NCBI GenBank assembly: GCA_000818945.1
Contig: KN805397.1
Location: 150,213 to 214,212, forward strand
Source of the DNA: Schizochytrium sp. CCTCC M209059
Taxonomy: Eukaryota; Sar; Bigyra; Thraustochytrida; Thraustochytriidae
Length of the DNA stretch: 64,000 bases
Reading direction: 5' to 3'
Every line of letters begins with the position of its first letter. Within the stretch, counting starts at the first letter, position 1. Below, one piece after another: positions 18,979-27,597 of this stretch. Both the position numbers and the translations under genes were made by a program. The notes below the pieces were generated by a model. The model did not search any database and was not told the DNA's origin. It was given only the letters and a program-made list of their open reading frames with translations.

Positions 18979-21900
18979 ATGAACAATAATAATCCGACGC
19001 GGCGACTCCTCGAGTACTTTCTCGTCGTGGGCATTGACGACCAGGAGGGCCTGCAAATAGCCGAGGAGGCGAGCCCAGGGAGCCCCCAGGATGCAGCCAC
19101 GGACGGCGACACAGAGGATGGGGAGGAAACGGCGCACGATCCAGCGCTCGAAACTGTCTATCAAATCAGTGTCTTGAGCAGATATCCAGAGACGGACCAC
19201 CCGGACGTGCCGTTCCCGAGCGGTGTCTCGATGTTTTGCTTTCCCGAGGGCGGCGTGCGCTGTCTCGAACACATGGAGATGCCACGCTTTTACGAATTTG
19301 TGAGCACGGGGGAAAATGGCGCGCACATCTTTGGCTTTGTGCTCATGATCTTTGAGCCCATTGACCGTGACTTGTACACGGTGGACATGGCGGCAAGTGG
19401 AAAGCTGTACCATGCTCCCAAGTGCCTCTGTCTACTCTCGCACTGGCCTTTCCGCAGTCAGTTTCGCTCCTTTCTCACGGAACTGTACCGATTATCTATT
19501 AGCCCCGTGAACCAGCCCCTGGAGCGCGCGGTGAGCAATTTTATCTCCGAGGTGCCATTGCCACCCGCCGGCAAGATCCGCGTGCAATACCAGGTTGGAA
19601 CAGCTGAGCTGACCTTTACTCGACCGCCCGCAAACAATCCCATCTCCTGGACAGATATTGGTTTCCAGCAAGTCTTTGAGTGTCTCGATCTCGACAATGT
19701 GCTCAAGGTGTTCTCGGCTTTGCTCACCGAACGGCAAATTCTCGTGCGATCGACACAGTACAGTCTTTTGGCCGCTTGCGGCGAGGTCTTTCGCGCTCTC
19801 ATGTATCCGTTTGTGTGGAGCCACGTGTATATTCCGGTCCTCCCGTACGCCATGCTCATGGTCATGCAAGCCCCCTTGCCGTACTTGATTGGTGTTCACG
19901 AGGACACCTTGCACCAAGCCATGCTCGAAGGCTACGAGATTCCGCCCACGGCAGTAGTGGTTAATCTGGACAAGAATCGCGTTTCCGTGAGCTCAAAGGA
20001 CTTTGCCGTGATGGACCTGCCTCTTCATGACATGAAGAAACTCAAGGCTCGTGTGCAGCAGTGCGCGCCAGCTTTTGAACAGCGCGCGCGCACTTGGGCT
20101 GAAGACGAACTGCCGTACATGGACTTGGCCATTAGCCATGCGGCGCGGCCGTACGAGATTGACGACGATACGGCGGCCCACGTGCGCAATGTTGCGCAGT
20201 CCGGATCTGATTTTGATGCTTCGGGAACGCGATCCGTGTGGTGTACGCTTCCCGATGGTTCGTGCAACTGGCCGCTCGTCCGAACTGCTTTTTTCCGATT
20301 CTTTGTGTCAATTCTTCGCGATTATCGCGAGTTTTTGGTGTATCCCGTGCAAAAGCCTGGTTCTCCGCGTAAACGCGCGCTCGCGTCAAGGGCGCAACGC
20401 GATTTGGCGAATGGATCGTTTAATGCAGATGCCTTCTTGGCCCGACGACGGCGAGCGACGGAGCGGACTTTTATGGCATTGCTCGTGAACACGCAACACT
20501 TTGGTTGTTTCATTGACGACCGTCTGCACCCCGATGGAGCGCATGATGCGGACGTTGTCTTTTTCGAGCAATCGTTGGAGGCCAAGTTTAATCGAAATTT
20601 TCTTACAAAACTAATTCCAGGAATGAAGAACGAAACGCCATTTCTGGACGACCGGCAATACTCGATCTCAAAGACCGTGGTTGCGAACGGGCCAGACCAA
20701 TCGCCGACGCCGATTCCGCCCTCATCGTGGATGCCGGCGGATCCCCAGCGTGGCTACGAGCGATTTCCGCGACTCCGGTCGGCCCTCTTTGGCGAAATTC
20801 GCCCTATGCCCGAGACCGGGGCCGGCAATCCTGGAGCGGACGGTCTCCTGGCAAGCAAACCACGTCTTCTTCGCCACAAAGCGCGAGGTGGCGAGGCGGA
20901 TCAAGACTTTGGGTCGGCATCCGATGCCATTTATGCAACCTGGTTTATTCTCTTTTGTTCGGCGATCGGGCGTCAGACAGAAAATGCGGCGGAGCTCGAG
21001 CGTTACGATGCTCGACTTGCCATGCCGTCTGGGAGACTCTCCGTGGTGAGCTCTTCGTCGGTGCAGACCTTGACCGACGTAGACGTTGATGGTAGTCTCG
21101 CTTTAAAGCAGGGTGATAAGATCAAGGACCAAACGGCAGCGGCGACGGCTTCAGGCGTATCCTTTGCTTCCTTTGGACGATCACGGCGCGAGAGCGACGG
21201 AAGCCCCGATCGCGCGGCGCGAATGTCTGTCTCGAGCATGGACGAGGCGCGTCGCGCCGAGACTTCGTTGATCGACCTTGCTACGGCCTTTGAGGTGCTT
21301 CAGACCTCACAGCAGTGGTCGAACGAGGTTGACGAGGTCGTGTATCGTGCTTTGATTGACGCCTGTGGACGTTGCGGTGCCACCGATCATGCGATTCGCG
21401 TGCTGGGCATGATGCACGAGTCTGGCGTCACAGTGGACTCTCAGATTTACTCGAACCTCGTGCAGTCCTTTAGTATGAATGGGGACGCGCGTTCTTTCAA
21501 GATGGACATTTTGGACTGGAAAAAGCTACGCCAAGAGGTTAAGGCAGCAAATCAGCGAATCGAACGCTCGATGCGAGAGCTTGCGCACCGAAGCTTTGCA
21601 TCGGGCACATCGGGCCAGACGCACCGGTCGCGAGGGCCTGGTCATGTGCGGGGGAGCAGTATCCATTCTCGGAGTCGCAAGAGCACCCTTTTGCGGCAGC
21701 TGCAGTCCCCCAAGAAACAGCATTCCCGTCAGCACTCGCGTACGTCGTCGACTTCTTCGGGGTCGTCACTCATGTTTTCAATTTCAGGTTCGAGTCCTGG
21801 GGTCTCGCCTGGAACGCACAGCCGGGGTCCCTCTGGATCGATTCCCAACGCAGCTTCGTTTGGTCCGGTCGTCTCCGGTGGCGGAGGGAGTTTTGCAAGC

Positions 21901-23430
21901 GCCTCTCCGCAGTCCCTACGAGGGTATGCAAGCACTGGGACGCCTTTGCCAAACGTGCGGCGAACGATGCAGCATTGGGGTTCACGCTCGCGCACAGACG
22001 ATGGAGCAAGCGCCGCCGATTCTGAGAGTAACCAGAGCGTGGATGCTGGTAGTGGACGCAAGGGATCCCGCTGGTCGTTTTTGTTTGGCGGGGGAGCTAG
22101 TAGCGGGGCCACGGGGACGAATGGGAAGACGCCGGCACCCGTTGTGACCAAGGCAAGTGCAAGCCCTCATGCGTCGGGCGTCAAGAACGAGGAGGAGGAA
22201 GATCTCAAGAATGGCGCTCCGGGGTCGTCGATGCCGCAGGTGCTCTCACCGGTAACCTCGGATGGAGCTGGCGAAGCGGCCGAAGCCGAAGCGCCGATTC
22301 CTGTTCGCGTTCGCCCGACGCCGGACCCGCCAACACTTAGCGACGGTGGTCAGTCTGGGGCTGCGGGCGGCGAGGAGCGCCTTGACCTGGACCACGTGTT
22401 TCCGAATCTGGAAATTGATACGGAGCGGGAGACGTGTCCGCAATGCAATAAGAGCGTGCGCGATGAGGACATTCGCCGTGGTTGGGATACGGACCCGAAC
22501 GACTACAACACGGAGTGCGCAGCTTGCGGGCGCAAGTTTGTGGCCTTCTTCACTGTTTACTCTCCGGACGAGGGCTGGGAGGGCTCGCGCGGGGCGGGAA
22601 CTCCTCTCTTTTGTGAGTTCTTGCCGCCGTGGGCCTTGTCAAAGGAGGTGCGCTCCATTCTGCACAACGGCAGCATCGATTTCGTTTGCTGCCAGGAGTT
22701 TCGCCTGCGCAAGCCTACTGTATTCTGGAACTTGGTGCTGTACTTTAGCGAGTTCAGCCTTCCCCTCGAGTTTCTCACGGGACCTCCGGCGGTGGACTTT
22801 GATCTCGGCGACTTTGACGCGGTCTCACTCAACGCGATTGGATCACAGTTTCTCGATGCCGATCCTTTTGCGCAGGGGTCCTCACAGGACGACGGTCGTC
22901 GCCTGACGGGTTCCGAGACCTTGGTGAGCGACGATGGCAACTGCGAAAGCCCTGTTTGCCCCGACGCCCGAGGAGGCGCCGATGCGGATGCCGCTGCAGG
23001 GACGACGGAGGCGCTTACCGTAGAAGACGATGGCGACAAGGACGCTTCTTCGGGGGTATTGGACGTGAATCACAGTCCACCGCCGCTAGTGCCCATGGCG
23101 GCGGGGCCCGGGGGCAAGTCGTCGCGTAAGTGGGGTGTGCGCGGCGAGGAGCCTCGTAGCGCAGGCGGCGGCAGCAACAGCGGCAGCAGCAGCAGCAGCC
23201 GAAGGTTTTCGGCGCTCTCGCCGACGGCGACGGCACTGATGAAGAAGCGTTCGTTGCAATCCATGGGCGGTTCGCCCCCCTCCGCGGGGGGAAGCTCGCG
23301 TGGTGCGCGTTCCTTGACCATTTCTGTTCCTGACTCGAATACGGCGAGTTTCACGTCGCAGCACGCCAAGGACGCGGCCATTCGCCGCAGAAGCATCGTG
23401 CTTCCGCCAGCATCTCCAGCGACAAGCTAG
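18979..23430 (+). CDS. DENN-domain protein, DENND4-like, with PPR and zinc ribbon
   Basis: A single exon of 1483 residues; the first in-frame ATG is 18979. DENN proteins are GDP-GTP exchange factors for Rab GTPases. The order is uDENN (LLEYFLVVGI at about 10), cDENN (about 130-330, with L-T-E-R-Q-I-L and P-F-V-W-S-H-V-Y-I-P-V-L-P) and dDENN (about 425-560). A pentatricopeptide-like helix pair (ALIDACGRCGATDHAIRVLG) is near 790-850. A long Ser-rich disordered part comes next, then a zinc ribbon near 1150-1190 (C-P-Q-C...C-A-A-C) and a hydrophobic-rich fold to about 1300. DENN plus PPR plus this C-terminal part is the DENND4A-C architecture (Rab10 exchange in animals). The tail is Ser/Gly-rich. 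Intron-free coding over 4.4 kb is notable. Confidence 0.86.
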   Translation: MNNNNPTRRLLEYFLVVGIDDQEGLQIAEEASPGSPQDAATDGDTEDGEETAHDPALETVYQISVLSRYPETDHPDVPFPSGVSMFCFPEGGVRCLEHMEMPRFYEFVSTGENGAHIFGFVLMIFEPIDRDLYTVDMAASGKLYHAPKCLCLLSHWPFRSQFRSFLTELYRLSISPVNQPLERAVSNFISEVPLPPAGKIRVQYQVGTAELTFTRPPANNPISWTDIGFQQVFECLDLDNVLKVFSALLTERQILVRSTQYSLLAACGEVFRALMYPFVWSHVYIPVLPYAMLMVMQAPLPYLIGVHEDTLHQAMLEGYEIPPTAVVVNLDKNRVSVSSKDFAVMDLPLHDMKKLKARVQQCAPAFEQRARTWAEDELPYMDLAISHAARPYEIDDDTAAHVRNVAQSGSDFDASGTRSVWCTLPDGSCNWPLVRTAFFRFFVSILRDYREFLVYPVQKPGSPRKRALASRAQRDLANGSFNADAFLARRRRATERTFMALLVNTQHFGCFIDDRLHPDGAHDADVVFFEQSLEAKFNRNFLTKLIPGMKNETPFLDDRQYSISKTVVANGPDQSPTPIPPSSWMPADPQRGYERFPRLRSALFGEIRPMPETGAGNPGADGLLASKPRLLRHKARGGEADQDFGSASDAIYATWFILFCSAIGRQTENAAELERYDARLAMPSGRLSVVSSSSVQTLTDVDVDGSLALKQGDKIKDQTAAATASGVSFASFGRSRRESDGSPDRAARMSVSSMDEARRAETSLIDLATAFEVLQTSQQWSNEVDEVVYRALIDACGRCGATDHAIRVLGMMHESGVTVDSQIYSNLVQSFSMNGDARSFKMDILDWKKLRQEVKAANQRIERSMRELAHRSFASGTSGQTHRSRGPGHVRGSSIHSRSRKSTLLRQLQSPKKQHSRQHSRTSSTSSGSSLMFSISGSSPGVSPGTHSRGPSGSIPNAASFGPVVSGGGGSFASASPQSLRGYASTGTPLPNVRRTMQHWGSRSRTDDGASAADSESNQSVDAGSGRKGSRWSFLFGGGASSGATGTNGKTPAPVVTKASASPHASGVKNEEEEDLKNGAPGSSMPQVLSPVTSDGAGEAAEAEAPIPVRVRPTPDPPTLSDGGQSGAAGGEERLDLDHVFPNLEIDTERETCPQCNKSVRDEDIRRGWDTDPNDYNTECAACGRKFVAFFTVYSPDEGWEGSRGAGTPLFCEFLPPWALSKEVRSILHNGSIDFVCCQEFRLRKPTVFWNLVLYFSEFSLPLEFLTGPPAVDFDLGDFDAVSLNAIGSQFLDADPFAQGSSQDDGRRLTGSETLVSDDGNCESPVCPDARGGADADAAAGTTEALTVEDDGDKDASSGVLDVNHSPPPLVPMAAGPGGKSSRKWGVRGEEPRSAGGGSNSGSSSSSRRFSALSPTATALMKKRSLQSMGGSPPSAGGSSRGARSLTISVPDSNTASFTSQHAKDAAIRRRSIVLPPASPATS

Positions 23431-23830
23431 TGAACTCCGCGAAGCCTGGGAGTGATTTGTTCTATTGTTTGAAAGAAAAAAACCAGTTGTATATTTCGAG
23501 CCTGACTGTGAGGCGCAACAACCAAGATGTGCGCGACAGCGACGAGCTCTTCTCTGCCGCGCCGCAGCTGTTTGCGGGTGCTGGCTTCTTTTTCCCTTTT
23601 CGGATAACCAATTCATCAGCCATCGTCATGATGGCATAATAACTCGTTAGTTATCGCTGCCCACTGTCAGTGCCAGCTGAAGCGGATCATGGAAAGAATG
23701 CTCTGTTTTGGACGGTCGCTGTCGGCCTCGGCGTTCATCATTCACACAGCCTCGTTCCTATTGCTAAAGATACGGGCAGTATACTGGTGCTGTCGATGGT
23801 GCAGGAACGCATCCTCGCTGTCGTGCGCGG

Positions 23831-23982
23831 CAGCGTGCGCGACAGGCCAGCAGGAGCAGGGGCGAGCGGTGCAGATCCTGAAATGTCCAGCCTTGTCAGC
23901 GCACGACAGCGTGCGCGACAGGCCAGCAGGTGCTGGGGCGAGCGGTGCAGATCTTGAAATGTCCAGCCTCGTTCAGCATTTG
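23831..23982. repeat. Direct tandem duplication, 76-bp unit
   Basis: Two adjacent copies starting CAGCGTGCGCGACAGGCC at 23831 and 23907, with only scattered substitutions, both containing GAAATGTCCAGCCT. Confidence 0.92.
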
Positions 23983-24739
23983 AGGCGTTGGTGGTCTCGC
24001 CTCACTGGCTCTTGCGTTGTTTCCGAGTAAGTTTCGACCTTTGGAGGAAGAGAGAGACCCAGCAAGCGCTGCGGTGGGTTCGATGGTGGCTCGGGTCCAA
24101 AAGTTCCACGCCATAAGCCTCGAGCGTTCCTGTTGCTTCCGCAGTGGTTCGTAATTTTCTATCATGAGGCGTCCCACCTGCGGGATCAAACGGTCCACTC
24201 ACCATGGTCACTGTCAGCTCGCTCCTCGGCCCCTACCATGACACGAGAGAGAGAGAGAGAGAGAGAGGTGTCGCCGTCGAGTTTCTCAACCTCGCCACTT
24301 CCTTCGTTAGCCTGGCAGTCTCACCCTCGGGTCGAGTCCAGTGAAGTCGAGTCGAGTGGAGTCGGCAGAAGTCTCCTCGGTCACCTCGCTATGCGCCGCC
24401 ACTTCCTTCCAGCGAGGCCAACCTGTGACGCCGACCGACCTTTATGACCACTTTAGCATGCTGATGACTGATGACTGACTGCGCCTATTATAGTGGAGTG
24501 GTACTATCGCATGTCCCATGCGAGCCTGCTGCGCGAGGAGGGAGGGCTCGCGCGTCTGGCTGGCGTGGCTGGCTGGGTCGAAGCACGCCCCGAGCTCGCG
24601 CGGACGCATCCCCTGCCGGTCGGCCGGCCGCTCGCTCTGCCGCGGGCCGTGGGACAGACAGTTTACCTCGGCCTGGGCTCGGTCTTGCCATGGCGTCCTG
24701 CAGCTTTGCCAAGCCCGCACCGCGACGGCCTGGAGCCCG

Positions 24740-24740
<1 letters not shown>

Positions 24741-24775
<35 letters not shown>

Positions 24776-24776
24776 A
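24741..24776. repeat. (CTG)n microsatellite
   Basis: A perfect run of about 11 CTG units in a non-coding spacer. Confidence 0.95.
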
Positions 24777-26090
24777 CCTTCTGACTGACAACTTGCTCTA
24801 GCTTGCTCTAGCTAGCTTGCTCTGGCTAGCTTGCTTGCATGCCTGCGCAAGTGCCAAGAACCAAGCCCGTGCCGAGGCGACAATGTCCTCAACAGCTCGC
24901 TCTACTTCAACTACTCCCCCACCGCGGCTGCGCTGCTGCTGCTGCTGCGCGTATGTACGTATGTCATGTCGCCGAGGCCGGCGCTCTCGCTCGAAGCCGC
25001 CCCGCCTCCGAGGCCTCACGACGTGGCCGGCCACCGCCTCGGCCTGTGCGGGCGAGGTCGGTCGCGTGCGCGGGTGCTGTTGGGGTGTAGGCGCGCCCGT
25101 GCTGGCCCTGAATGACCGTGCGCAAGTGCAGCCCAGGCACGGCAAGCACGCCGTCAGTGCCTCTCGTGCGTTGGAGGCACGCTCACTTTCGCGAGGCATT
25201 GACGTCCGAGTCGCATGCCAGCCATACCGTGCCAAGCGTAAGAAAGAACTCATCCACCGGCCCATTGTGTACATTTCATTTCATTTCATTCCATTTCATT
25301 TCGATCGTATTCTTCATTCATTCATTCCCTCACATTCCGGCTGGCTCAGCTGATCCCTCGCGGTCTGCCGTACATCGTCAAATCGTCCCCCGTTTCCCAA
25401 GCCTTCCTTCGCTCGCTCCCTCTTCGTCCGTCCGAACCCTCGCCAGCGCTGCAGCTGCTGCCACTCATTTCCCGTCTGTCACTTTTCTCTCCCACTCTCG
25501 CTGCGCTCGCTCCCCGTCCGCGGCTCTCGCTCTTGGCCGTCAGCCAGTCACTCACTCACTCACTCGACTCGGCCGGAGTCCCTCGGCGCTCGCTCCGCCT
25601 TCGCCCCTTCGTCCCTGCGCTCCGTCCACCCATCCTGCGTCTGTTCTTGTCCCCGCTCGGCCTTTCCGCGCGCCAGCAGCAGCAGCAGCTTTCCGCGAGC
25701 CCGAGACCTTTCCGCGCTCCTCCTCTGCTGCTGCTGCCACTGCGGCGGACCTTTCCAGCGCCTCTCCTCCTCGCGACAACAGCGACTTGCGGGTCCGCAG
25801 AGAGAAACAATGCAAACTGCCTTGCCTTGTTTTGCCTTGCCTTTCCTTTCCTTTCCTCTCCTTTCCGCTCCCTCCCTGCCTCTGCCTCCCGCTTTCTCTC
25901 TCTCTCCGGTCTCCCCGGTGAGGAGGGAGTGGGTGAGGAGGTGGCGGCCTCTTCCTCGCGCGGCGGCAGGCAGAGCGGCAGGCGAGGCGAGGCGGCGAGA
26001 CCTGCGCGGGCGGGCGGCGAGGCGAGCGGGCGGCGCGCGTGCGTTCCGAGGGCGGCTGCGGCTGCGCGTCTGCGCGTGCGCGTGTCGGTC

Positions 26091-26093
26091 TGG

Positions 26094-26133
<40 letters not shown>
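26091..26133. repeat. (GGCA)n tetranucleotide run
   Basis: About ten GGCA units, roughly 125 bases upstream of the CBS-protein ATG. Confidence 0.95.
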
Positions 26134-26134
<1 letters not shown>

Positions 26135-26255
26135 TGTTTGTCTGGCGGCGGAGTGCGATCGTGAGGCTCGCGAGCCGCGGCAGAAGGCCAACGCGAGCGA
26201 GCGAGCGAGCGAGCGAGCGTCGCCACCGTCCCTCGCGCGAGCAAGGACAGGCGGG

Positions 26256-27422
26256 ATGCTCCGCGCCGCGGGAGGCGCGCTGCGGCGCTGCGGCGCGGCG
26301 GCGACGGCGGGCTCGCAGCAGACGCAGCGGCGCGCGCTGACGTCGACGGGGGCGGCCGAGGCCGCACCGCAAACGGTGACGCTCATGGACATCCTCGACA
26401 AGTCCAAGCCCGTCGTGTCCGTGGACAAGGGCATGAGCGTCCGCGACGCCGTCGGGGCGATGGCCGCCAACAAGGCGTCGACGATTTTCGTCCAGGATGA
26501 CGGCTTCGTGTGCGGAGTGATCCGCGAGACGGACATCGTCACCCACGCCGGCGAGACGCAGGGGGACCTCTCCACGCGCGTCTCGGACATCATGCGCCCC
26601 GAAATCAGCTTCGCGAGCGTCTCCAACACCATCCGCGAGTCCCTCCAGCTGCTTAACGCCAGTAAACAGGATCACCTCCCTATTCTCCAACGCCGCGACG
26701 CAAACGCTTCCGCCGCCGACGACGACGACGTCAAGGTCGCGGACGTGCGCATGCTCGACGTCACCAGTATCATCTCCGCCAAGCAGATCATCGGCCAGTT
26801 TTACTTTGACGCCGTTGGGCCCCACGCAGAACTCGACGAAAAACAGCGTCTCAACCTCGAACAGGAGGCACAGACCTTGTATAAGCTGCCCAGCGTCAAG
26901 AGTATCATCAAGGCAAAAAAAGAGCGCAGCGAGGCCAAGGGCGAGCTCGGCACCATGGTGCTCAACACCCTCGTCGAGGACGAGATCAGCGTCGCGGAGA
27001 CCATCCGCCAAATGATTAAATACAACAAGGGCAGCGTCGCCGTCATGGATATTTGCCGCGACGTCCCCGTGCTCGTGGGCCTCGCCACAGAGCAGGACAT
27101 TGTCCGCCGCGTCCTCGCAGAGGGCCGCGACGCCGAGGAGACCCTTGTGGCTGATATTATGACACGCAGCAACCTTGCCACGGTCTCTTCCAAGGAAACG
27201 CTCTTGGCCTGCGCCTACAAGATGATCCAAATGAATGTGCGTCATCTTCCCGTCGTGTCGCCCAAGGGCGAGCACGTTCTGGCCATGGTCTCCTCGGGTG
27301 ACGTCGTCGCGTACTTGTGTGAGTCCTTTAACGCTGAAAACACCGCCGCGCCCTCGTCCTCTTCTTCTTCTTCTTCTTCTTCTTCTTCTTCTTCTTCTTC
27401 TTCTTCAACACCCTCCTCGTAA
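26256..27422 (+). CDS. Four-CBS-domain protein, probably mitochondrial
   Basis: 388 residues from ATG 26256. The frame is open far upstream, but only with GC-rich low-complexity sequence and no ATG. The N-terminus (MLRAAGGALRRCGAA...QQTQRRALTS) is Arg/Ala-rich without acids, like a mitochondrial presequence. Four CBS motifs form two Bateman modules: about 39-95, 105-170, 232-290 and 296-352 (V-A-D-I-M-T...R-H-L-P-V-V). Bateman modules bind adenosine nucleotides and regulate partners. The protein has no catalytic domain, so it is probably a stand-alone sensor. A (TCT)n-coded poly-Ser tail of about 18 residues ends the protein. Its partner cannot be read from the sequence. It converges on FCP1 with 175 bases between stops. 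Confidence 0.85.
   Translation: MLRAAGGALRRCGAAATAGSQQTQRRALTSTGAAEAAPQTVTLMDILDKSKPVVSVDKGMSVRDAVGAMAANKASTIFVQDDGFVCGVIRETDIVTHAGETQGDLSTRVSDIMRPEISFASVSNTIRESLQLLNASKQDHLPILQRRDANASAADDDDVKVADVRMLDVTSIISAKQIIGQFYFDAVGPHAELDEKQRLNLEQEAQTLYKLPSVKSIIKAKKERSEAKGELGTMVLNTLVEDEISVAETIRQMIKYNKGSVAVMDICRDVPVLVGLATEQDIVRRVLAEGRDAEETLVADIMTRSNLATVSSKETLLACAYKMIQMNVRHLPVVSPKGEHVLAMVSSGDVVAYLCESFNAENTAAPSSSSSSSSSSSSSSSSSSTPSS
27360..27406 (+). repeat. (TCT)n microsatellite coding poly-Ser tail
   Basis: About fifteen tandem TCT/TCC codons at the 3' end of the CBS gene. Confidence 0.95.
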
Positions 27423-27597
27423 TTCGTAGTACAAATTTTTTTGACTCCTTTTCAGATTTCTTTGCCGACTGCATGCTCTTGACTCCCTCTCACCCCTTCC
27501 TCATCATGCATTGCAACCCTTCTTGTCCTCGTCCTCGTCCGCCTTCTCTTCTTCCTCAACACAACATTAGTAGTAAAAATATTTCCGACTCTTTTTT

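Larger units (their letters stand above)
23431..26255. other. 2.8-kb repeat-rich spacer upstream of CBS gene
   Basis: It contains a 76-bp tandem duplication (23831-23982), (GA)n at 24243-24267, (GTCGA)n at 24331-24365, (CTG)n at 24741-24775 and (CATTT)n near 25271-25304. A (CCTTG/CCTTT)n run (25819-25860), (GGCA)n at 26091-26133 and (GAGC)n near 26195-26220 come next. Open frames crossing it are long only because of GC bias. It is the 5' region of the CBS gene. Confidence 0.6.

Noticed and set aside
21775..21810. GGTTCGAGTCC, resembling a tRNA T-loop
   Set aside because: It sits inside the DENND4-type coding sequence, and no acceptor stem or anticodon arm can be drawn around it.
23670..24030. 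Overlapping open frames over the 76-bp duplication
   Set aside because: Their translations repeat the duplicated DNA, have no domain, and differ in every frame.
25533..26255. N-terminal extension of the CBS protein
   Set aside because: The frame is open but has no ATG and codes only low-complexity sequence. The presequence-like start at 26256 is better.
25560..27275. 571-codon minus-strand open frame
   Set aside because: It mirrors the CBS gene and its GC-rich 5' flank. The translation is Arg/Ala/Leu-rich without any motif.
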